Source of the DNA: Fibrobacter sp. UWB4
Lineage (GTDB): Bacteria > Fibrobacterota > Fibrobacteria > Fibrobacterales > Fibrobacteraceae
Length of the DNA: 64,000 bases
Direction: 5' to 3'
Assembly: GCF_002210345.1 (NCBI RefSeq)
Contig: NZ_MWQI01000002.1
Location: forward strand, 372,001-436,000
A program made the translations under genes and the position numbers. A model generated the notes under the pieces. It was not told where the DNA came from. It did not search any database and was given only the letters and a program-made list of their open reading frames with translations. This document shows positions 58,054-64,000 of this stretch, one piece after another; the first letter of the stretch is position 1, and each line of letters opens with the position of its first letter.

Positions 58054-61000
58054 TTAAAGCCGTCCAAAACGGCCTTTCAACCTTGCTAAAGCGTCTTCTT
58101 CCACGATATCTTCGGCGTCATTTCCCTTGCGCTTGTACTTGAGAATTTCAAAATCTTCAAGCATTGCCTTCGCCTGCAAGTAAAGTTCAGCAAATTCCGG
58201 GTCATCCGTTGGCGTACGGTCGATTTTTCCGAGGAGTTCACGGGCATTTTTCAGTTCGAGGTCCTTCAGGTAACGCGCCTTGAGGTACGGGCGGAAATAC
58301 TCGCGGAGGGTACCCGCCGAAAGTTCCGTATTTTCGCGGGATGAGGAATCACGAGATGCGCCAAACGAGAGTTCTATATTGAAAAGTTCTGCAAGAACGC
58401 GCAGGCGCTCAAACAAAGTAAGTTCTTTTTGGTACGCCGTATGGATCGCAATTATGGTTTTATTTTTTAAGGTCGATTTGCCGTTTCCACTCCGCATTTC
58501 CACGCTGAAATTTTTAAGCAAATTCCAGTTCTTTACAAAAGCTTCAGCACTGATAAGGCCCGATTCGTATGTAGCTCGCACGAGCGAGAGGCGGATTTCT
58601 TCATCTTCGCTGCGGGTGTTTGCAGCAAGGCTCTTGAAGTCGCGAATTTTTTTGCCACGCGAGAATTCAAGCCCCGTAAAGCGTACACAGCGAGTCGCAT
58701 CAAGGTTATCGGCAGCGAGCGATTTAGCCACCCAAATCTTGAGAGCGGTTTCAAAGTTATCCGCAAACACGCCGCCCATTTCAAGCAAGTTCAAGCGGTC
58801 GGCAATGAGCTGTTTCTTTTCTTCCAAGAGAGCGTTTTTCTGTTGTGCGGAATGCGCCGCAGTCTCGGGATGCGCTGCGGATTCGAGATGCACACCCTCC
58901 ACTCGCTTGCGGAACGCCTGCCAGAAACGCGATTCATCCGACACCATCAACGCTGACTCGCCAAGACGCCAGCCAAAGCGCATATTTTCAAGCGGGAAGT
59001 CAATGCCAAACGTCACCAAAGCCGGGCGGACCGCCAAGAACATGCGGTAAGAGCCCCATTCGGGCGACACCTCGATTTTATAAGGTTCCGGGAAGCCCGG
59101 CTTTGAAACAACCAAATGCAGGCGCAAATGATTTTCTTTGTCGGGGTTCACCGTCGGAACGTCGATGCTTGCGCCGTTTGCACCCGAGCGGATTTCCTTT
59201 GTATTCGAAAGGACTTCGTAAAGCAACAAGAGCGGTGCTTTATGCGGGAAGTTGTCGAGCGCCGCAAAGAATTCATCGTCAATCGCCGTGCGCTTGGCTT
59301 CGAGCAATTTCTTGACGCTCTTAGGCATTTCGCGAATCACGGATTCAATCATCCATTCGCGCCATTGCTGGATGCTCATCGCAAATTTTGCCGGAGAAAT
59401 TTCAGTCAGCAAGTCATAAGGCAACGAAAGCGTAATGCCATCGCAATCGCGAGTCGCATCAAAGACCATCTCGCCTGTGACAACGCGCTCGCCAATGCGG
59501 AAATGCTCGATGGAACCGCCTAGAGTAGGTGCTGGAGCCGCATCCTTAGACTTGACTGGATTCTTCACCCTTTCAGGGTTCAGAATGACATCGCCAGCAT
59601 TCGTCATCCTGAGCGCAGCGAAGGATCCAGTGCGGAACCCGTCAGCATCACTTGTCCAGGTTGTTCCACTCGTGCCGCCATCCAACTGATCCAACCAATA
59701 CTTTTCATCAAATTTGAGGAACTGGTCGGTATGCTCGTAGATGTAGCTTTTGAGCGTTTTGATGGAATTGACGTTCCCCGCAATTCGCGTGTAGTATTCC
59801 ACAAGTGCATCTTCGCTCGGAGCAAGCCCGAACTGGCGTTTACGCGCTTCGAGCGCATGCAAATTTTCTACAACGCGGTCGTTGTGCTTCATGAAATCGA
59901 AAGGCCTTGCCACCTCGCCCATCACGACCGCTTCACGCCAGAATATCTGAGCGCAGTCTTCGGGATTCACGCGAGCGTAATCCACACGATGGCCACGGCT
60001 AATCACAAGCCCTCTAAAGCTCACTTCTTCAACCGCTTCGACAAAGCCGCGTTCCTTATTCCATGTCGGTTCAAACCAACGGCGTGTACAGAACGGTTCT
60101 GCCACTTGCAAAATCCATTCCGGTTTAATCTCGGCAGCCTTCGTAAGGAACGTGCGGCTCGTCTCGCGCACTTCGGCGCTGAAAAGCCATTCCACGCTCT
60201 TGGCGTACAAATCGCTACCCGGGAACACATGCGTTTCGCGACCGCTCACCAAGCGGTAACAGCCGTTTTCAATATCACGATGCGCAATCCCACCCAAGAA
60301 TCCGGAGAGGAGCGCAATGTGCAAATTGTCGCGATGGAACGAATCGAACGGACAAACTTTATTTTCAAATTTCACTTCGAGAATGCGGCTGAACTGTTCG
60401 TACAAATCAACCCATTCACGCAAGCGCAAAAAGTGCATGCTGTTCTTATCGCAGAACTTGCGGAGTTTGTTCCAAGTTTTGCCGTCCCAGTCCGTGCAGA
60501 AAGCATTCCACATCGAGACGTAAACGAGAAAATCGCTCTTGTGGCCGCAGAATTTGCGATGCAGCTGACGAATACGAGTGCGTTCCGGTTCATCGTTCGG
60601 CACCACACGCGGATCCTGGATGCTAAGCGCCGAGCATACGATAAGCGCCGGCTGCAAAACGCCCAAATCACGGGCGCGCAAAAGCACTGCCGAAAGCGAA
60701 ACGTCCATCGGGAGGCGCGTCATATCGCGGCCAAGCTTGGTCACATGACCGCTAGAATTGTCGGCGGTGAGTGCGCCAAGTTCAAACAAAGTCTTGTAAG
60801 CGCCACGGAAAGCCGAATGCGGAGGCGACTGCAAGAACGGGAAGTTTTCGAGTTCCAGCCCGAGACTGCGTAACTGCAAAACGACATTTGCCAAATTGCT
60901 ACGGCGAATTTCTGGCTCCGTGAATTCATCGCGCTTTTCAAAATTCTCGGGAGAGTAAAGGCGAATGCACACGCCGGGCTTCACGCGCCCCGCGCGTCCA

Positions 61001-62160
61001 GTGCGCTGCCGCGCGCTGGCCTTCGAAATTTCTTCGACGGGAAGCCCCTGGATTCTCGCCTGCGCATTGTAGCGCGAGATTCGAGCCATACCCGTATCGA
61101 CAACGTAAGCAATTCCCGGAATCGTAAGCGACGTTTCGGCAATGTTCGTCGCCAAGACCACGCGAGTCTTGCCCGTGTGCTTGAAAATGCGACGCTGCTC
61201 GTCAGGACTCATGCGCCCGTAAAGCGGGAGCACATCAAAAGTCGCGGCATCTAGTTCGTGTGCAAGTTCGCCAGCCAAGTCCTGAATGTCGCGTTCCGTC
61301 GGCAAAAAGCAGAGCAAATGGTCGCGATGTCGCGTTTCCAAATCGAGAATCGCATCGCGAGCTTCTTCAATCAGCCCCGAATCGCCCTTGCCGCTGATGT
61401 CGCGGAAATCCTTCGACTCCGGGTTACGCCCTCCGCTCAGGATGACACAATTCTCTCGTCTCTCGTCTCTCGTCTCTCGTCCAAAATAATATTCCACATC
61501 CACAGGGTACGTGCGGCCTTCGGCCTCCATCACGCAACTGTTGTCATAAAACTCTTCAAAAAGTTTTGCATCAAGCGTTGCCGATGCAACAATCAACTTG
61601 AAATCTGGACGACGAGAAAGTACCGTTTTGAAAATGCCAAGCAAAATATCGATGTTCAACGAGCGTTCGTGCGCTTCGTCAATCATGATGGCGTTGTACT
61701 GCCGGAACAAGCGGTCCTTGCGGAACTCCTGCAACAAGATACCGTCCGTCATCACCTTGATGGGGGCTTCATTTGTACCTTGTTCCCAAAAACGAATTTT
61801 CGTCGAGACAAGTTCTTCGTCCTTGAGTTCTTCACGCAAGCGGTCAGCAATGGAAATCGCCGCCAAACGCCGAGGTTCGGTAACGCCGATTTTAAAGGAA
61901 CAGGTATTAGGTTTTAGGTTACAGGTTTTAGGAGTCTCCGAATGACACTCCCCATCACTTCCTACTTCCGACTTCCTACTGTCTACTTTTTCTAAAAACC
62001 ACTCCAACAAAAACTTCGGTAATTGCGTGGATTTGCCGGAACCGGTATCGGCCTTGACGATGATTACTTGATGTTTTTCTAAAAGCTCAAAAAACTCCTC
62101 CCGATGTTCAACAACGGGAAGCTCCGGGTACTCAATATTTAGACGAAAGAACGCTCGCAT
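58054..62160 (-). CDS. hrpA: ATP-dependent RNA helicase HrpA with repeat-derived insertions
   Basis: This 1368-residue DEAH-box helicase has Walker A ADTGSGKSTQ near residue 39, EPRRLAA, DEAHERS near 161, VASATLD, QRTGRAGR, an OB-like region and a long DUF3418-type C-terminal part. It is slightly longer than E. coli HrpA (about 1300 residues). Three unusual in-frame segments lie between conserved motifs. Residues ~59-87 and ~228-256 are encoded by heptamer arrays, the second with an adjoining palindrome, and ~840-868 by two palindromes. All three leave the frame open. It is likely involved in RNA or ribosome quality control. Confidence 0.88.
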   Translation of the reverse strand: MRAFFRLNIEYPELPVVEHREEFFELLEKHQVIIVKADTGSGKSTQLPKFLLEWFLEKVDSRKSEVGSDGECHSETPKTCNLKPNTCSFKIGVTEPRRLAAISIADRLREELKDEELVSTKIRFWEQGTNEAPIKVMTDGILLQEFRKDRLFRQYNAIMIDEAHERSLNIDILLGIFKTVLSRRPDFKLIVASATLDAKLFEEFYDNSCVMEAEGRTYPVDVEYYFGRETRDERRENCVILSGGRNPESKDFRDISGKGDSGLIEEARDAILDLETRHRDHLLCFLPTERDIQDLAGELAHELDAATFDVLPLYGRMSPDEQRRIFKHTGKTRVVLATNIAETSLTIPGIAYVVDTGMARISRYNAQARIQGLPVEEISKASARQRTGRAGRVKPGVCIRLYSPENFEKRDEFTEPEIRRSNLANVVLQLRSLGLELENFPFLQSPPHSAFRGAYKTLFELGALTADNSSGHVTKLGRDMTRLPMDVSLSAVLLRARDLGVLQPALIVCSALSIQDPRVVPNDEPERTRIRQLHRKFCGHKSDFLVYVSMWNAFCTDWDGKTWNKLRKFCDKNSMHFLRLREWVDLYEQFSRILEVKFENKVCPFDSFHRDNLHIALLSGFLGGIAHRDIENGCYRLVSGRETHVFPGSDLYAKSVEWLFSAEVRETSRTFLTKAAEIKPEWILQVAEPFCTRRWFEPTWNKERGFVEAVEEVSFRGLVISRGHRVDYARVNPEDCAQIFWREAVVMGEVARPFDFMKHNDRVVENLHALEARKRQFGLAPSEDALVEYYTRIAGNVNSIKTLKSYIYEHTDQFLKFDEKYWLDQLDGGTSGTTWTSDADGFRTGSFAALRMTNAGDVILNPERVKNPVKSKDAAPAPTLGGSIEHFRIGERVVTGEMVFDATRDCDGITLSLPYDLLTEISPAKFAMSIQQWREWMIESVIREMPKSVKKLLEAKRTAIDDEFFAALDNFPHKAPLLLLYEVLSNTKEIRSGANGASIDVPTVNPDKENHLRLHLVVSKPGFPEPYKIEVSPEWGSYRMFLAVRPALVTFGIDFPLENMRFGWRLGESALMVSDESRFWQAFRKRVEGVHLESAAHPETAAHSAQQKNALLEEKKQLIADRLNLLEMGGVFADNFETALKIWVAKSLAADNLDATRCVRFTGLEFSRGKKIRDFKSLAANTRSEDEEIRLSLVRATYESGLISAEAFVKNWNLLKNFSVEMRSGNGKSTLKNKTIIAIHTAYQKELTLFERLRVLAELFNIELSFGASRDSSSRENTELSAGTLREYFRPYLKARYLKDLELKNARELLGKIDRTPTDDPEFAELYLQAKAMLEDFEILKYKRKGNDAEDIVEEDALARLKGRFGRL
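59556..59631. repeat. Two inverted palindromic elements inside hrpA
   Basis: CTGGATTCTTCACC...CAGAATGACA (59556-59590) and CGTCATCCTGAGCGCAGCG followed by AAGGATCCAGT (59602-59631) are in opposite orientation. Both match the intergenic family at 15173 and 20162. They are read in frame as part of HrpA (FAALRMTN and VILNPERVK). Confidence 0.75.
61404..61481. repeat. Palindromic element and TCTCGTC heptamer array inside hrpA
   Basis: GGAAATCCTTCGACTCCGGG...GCTCAGGATGACAC (61404-61447) is followed by four perfect copies of TCTCGTC at 61454-61481. Translated on the minus strand they give RETRDERRENCVILSGG. Because 7 is not a multiple of 3, a change in copy number would shift the reading frame. 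Confidence 0.78.
61900..61986. repeat. Two heptamer arrays inside hrpA
   Basis: ACAGGTA, TTAGGTT, TTAGGTT, ACAGGTT and TTAGGAG (61900-61934), and CACTTCC, TACTTCC, GACTTCC and TACTGTC (61956-61983) followed by TAC. On the minus strand the second is the GTAGGAA type found at stop codons elsewhere. Confidence 0.75.
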
Positions 62161-62224
62161 GCTCGCTACAGACGAAAGACTAAAGGATTATAACCGCGCC
62201 AAAGCGCCCCAACTTAAACCACAG

Positions 62225-62284
62225 ACCAATGACCAACAACCATTGACCAGTCACTGTCTACTTCCTACCGCCTACTTCCTACTC
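62225..62284. repeat. Composite heptamer array between hrpA and the zinc-ribbon gene
   Basis: Eight head-to-tail 7-nt units, ACCAATG, ACCAACA, ACCATTG, ACCAGTC, ACTGTCT, ACTTCCT, ACCGCCT and ACTTCCT, then ACTC. It joins the ATTGGTC and GTAGGAA families in one array. The stop codon of the zinc-ribbon gene (62279-62281) lies in it. Confidence 0.78.
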
Positions 62285-62419
62285 TTTTATATGCCCGCAT
62301 TTGTCGCAGGTGAGTTTATAGCTGTTATCGGGGTCTACGACCATCACGCCGTCACATTCTGGCACTTCGCACGGGAGTTCGCCCGGCATCACTTCTCTAT
62401 AAGTCTTTTTTTCTTCCAT
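62279..62419 (-). CDS. Small zinc-ribbon protein
   Basis: A 46-residue protein starting at ATG 62419 (a longer frame to 62464 is less likely). Two Cys pairs, CEVPEC and CDKC, can bind one zinc ion. The C-terminus GHIKE is followed by a stop codon supplied by the heptamer array. No family name is assigned. It is divergent from the thioesterase gene. Confidence 0.6.
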   Translation of the reverse strand: MEEKKTYREVMPGELPCEVPECDGVMVVDPDNSYKLTCDKCGHIKE

Positions 62420-62480
62420 AATAACCTGAATATAGAAATTCAAGACCCTGCTCGCCCACGACAATATTTATTTTTCGGAT

Positions 62481-62966
62481 ATGGAAAACGCAAAGACAGT
62501 CAAGCAATCTCAAGTCGAAACCCGCGACATCGTTCACCCCTCCGACGTCAACGCCTACAATTTTGTATTCGGCGGACACCTAACATCACTCCTCGACAAG
62601 GCTGCCTGCATTGCCGCCTGCACTCATTCCAGACGCAAAGTCACAACGGTCTCGATCGACAACGTGCGTTTCTTCAAACCCGCTACTGTCGGAACCATTC
62701 TTACCATCAAGGCATCCGTAAACCGCGCTTTCAACACCTCCATGGAAATCGGAGTGAAGGTCTTGGGAATCGACCCGCAAGTATCCTGGCAGCCCCAAGT
62801 CATCTGCCACGCTTATATGACATTTGTCGCCCTGGACGAAAACGGAAGACCGACCCCGATTCCCTCCATCATCCCCGAAACAGAAGACGAAATCCGCCGC
62901 TACGAAGAAGCCGGCATCCGCCGCGAAGCCAAGAAAAAACTGGCAGCATCTCTAGAAAACAAATAA
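62481..62966 (+). CDS. Hotdog-fold acyl-CoA thioesterase
   Basis: This 161-residue protein fits the YciA/ACOT group: HPSDVNAYNFVFGGHLTSLLDKAACIAA (with the conserved Asn and Asp region), VTTVSIDNVRFFKPATVG, and a C-terminal charged helix. Such enzymes hydrolyse acyl-CoA to CoA and free acid. The substrate chain length cannot be read. TATTTT ends 6 nt before the ATG, suggesting a leaderless message. Confidence 0.85.
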   Translation: MENAKTVKQSQVETRDIVHPSDVNAYNFVFGGHLTSLLDKAACIAACTHSRRKVTTVSIDNVRFFKPATVGTILTIKASVNRAFNTSMEIGVKVLGIDPQVSWQPQVICHAYMTFVALDENGRPTPIPSIIPETEDEIRRYEEAGIRREAKKKLAASLENK

Positions 62967-63060
62967 ATTCTACGTCTAATAAAAACACTGGATACAGTCG
63001 AAAACATTTTATTAAAAACGACCCTTTGACGGGTCCTTTGTTGTTTCTAGATTTTTACAC

Positions 63061-64000
63061 ATGAAACAGGTAGATGTCAAAGACCGCTCGCTCATCAGCC
63101 TTTCGTGGCCGCTAATCCTCACGTTTGCCGTGAGCATGATCCAGCCCATGATGGACAGCTGGTTTTTGTCGCGCACTTCCGAAACCGCAGCCGCAGGCGT
63201 TGGCGCCATGCTCCCGATTCTCGGGGCTCTTTTCACCGCGCTCCACGCTTTTGCGCAATCCGGCGCAAGTATCGTTTCGCAATACATTGGCGCGAAGCAG
63301 AACAGCCATGCAAGCAGCACACAAACGATGGTCCTTTTCGGGAGCATCCTTCTCGGCATCGCGCTCACGCTCATCATTTATCCGCTTTCCGGGAACATTC
63401 CGCAATGGATGGGACTCACCGAAGAACCTGCTAAATTCGCCACGCAATTTTTAAGCGTTGTTTCGTTTGGGTTCGCCTTCCGCGCCTTGCAAACTATTTT
63501 GACCGCCCTCATCGCGACCCACGGCCTTACCATTTGGAACTTTGTCGGAAACACGCTCACGATTGCCACAAACGCAGCCTTGAACGTCGTATTCCTCGAA
63601 GGGCTTTTCGGACTCCCGAAAATGGGCGTTCACGGAGTCGCCCTCGCGACCGCACTTTCCTGGCTCATTTCTTCGTGCATTCTCTGGCTTGTGCTCAAGT
63701 TCAAAGTACACCACCACAGCAAAACCCGCGACTGGAAACGCACCCGCGTTCTGTTGCCCGACTGGATCCGCATTGGCCTCCCCGCCGCCGCAGAACCCAT
63801 CAGTTTCCAGCTTTTCCAAGTGTTCATCACCGCTATGGTCGTCTACATCGGCACAACAGCAATGACCGCCCGCGTGTTCGCAGGGAACTTTGCCGCGCTT
63901 TCCGTCATTCTCGGAGTCGGCCTCGGCAGCGGAAACCAGATTCTCGTGGCACACCTCGTCGGTGCTCATGACTACACCAAAGCAAACCGCCGCGTTCACC
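63061..64000 (+). CDS. MATE-family multidrug exporter, N-terminal part
   Basis: The frame is open from ATG 63061 to the window end (313 codons). It has MKQVDVKDRSLISLSWPLIL at the start, then SMIQPMMDSWFLSRTS, GASIVSQYIGAKQ, and repeated helices, as in NorM/DinF-type MATE transporters that expel cationic drugs with Na+ or H+. Promoter elements TTGACG (63026-63031) and TAGATT (63048-63053) lie so that the start of transcription would fall close to the ATG 7 nt downstream. A weak GACCC / GGGTC hairpin overlaps the -35 site. Confidence 0.85.
   Translation, partial: MKQVDVKDRSLISLSWPLILTFAVSMIQPMMDSWFLSRTSETAAAGVGAMLPILGALFTALHAFAQSGASIVSQYIGAKQNSHASSTQTMVLFGSILLGIALTLIIYPLSGNIPQWMGLTEEPAKFATQFLSVVSFGFAFRALQTILTALIATHGLTIWNFVGNTLTIATNAALNVVFLEGLFGLPKMGVHGVALATALSWLISSCILWLVLKFKVHHHSKTRDWKRTRVLLPDWIRIGLPAAAEPISFQLFQVFITAMVVYIGTTAMTARVFAGNFAALSVILGVGLGSGNQILVAHLVGAHDYTKANRRVH

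Overview
The window looks like chromosomal DNA from a Fibrobacter-type cellulolytic bacterium. The evidence is the set of lineage-typical proteins: two FISUMP-domain (Fibrobacter succinogenes major paralogous domain) lipoproteins, one long lipoprotein resembling the Fibrobacter TIGR02171 paralogous family, secreted plant-wall enzymes with Ser-rich linkers and short C-terminal sorting-like domains (GH74, two CE6-like esterases, a tandem GH10 protein), and many Gly-Glu-Glu or Ser-rich surface lipoproteins. This assignment is inference from protein content; no rRNA is present.

Layout. 1-7687: 3' part of a complex I operon, nuoD(partial)-H-I-J-K-L-M-N, with no nuoE/F/G between D and H. 7737-18336: a collagen-like FISUMP lipoprotein, an orphan Phd antitoxin, xseA, a stand-alone HsdR-N protein, two tandem GGDEF proteins, an alanine-rich leader peptide with an attenuator-like RNA, an AlaA-like aminotransferase, an outer-membrane protein and xthA. 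18494-28449: a small lipoprotein, an MBL-fold hydrolase, trmB, recN, a PgsA-like enzyme, an initiator tRNA, mqnE (futalosine menaquinone pathway), rmlD, an unknown membrane protein and a histidine-phosphatase lipoprotein. 28688-34730: polysaccharide-degradation genes (GH74, two CE6-like) with trmO between. 34880-47551: envelope genes (MoxR-DUF58-transglutaminase operon; a FISUMP/CsgG-like/TonB-C operon; an ArnA-like decarboxylase with a GT2; the TIGR02171-like lipoprotein). 47618-49449: a queuosine-precursor transporter and queF behind a probable preQ1 riboswitch. 49623-64000: the GH10 protein, parC, ftsE, two SurA-like chaperones, hrpA, a hotdog thioesterase and the start of a MATE exporter.

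How the genes fit together. Complex I without its NADH-binding module, together with MqnE, points to an anaerobic menaquinone-linked electron transport chain. The secreted hydrolases release hemicellulose sugars and acetate, and the lipoproteins and SurA-like chaperones build and maintain the outer envelope.

The most interesting signals are: (1) a promoter, a 36-codon Ala-rich ORF and four mutually exclusive RNA strands ending in a terminator, ahead of an AlaA-like aminotransferase, which has the geometry of an alanine-codon attenuator; (2) hrpA carries three in-frame insertions made of the same heptanucleotide arrays and palindromes that are dispersed between genes elsewhere in the window; (3) the tandem GH10 protein has lost one catalytic carboxylate in each domain, a different one in each; (4) many genes have a TANNTT box only 6-8 nt before ATG, the geometry of leaderless mRNA, while secreted and lipoprotein genes have Shine-Dalgarno sites.
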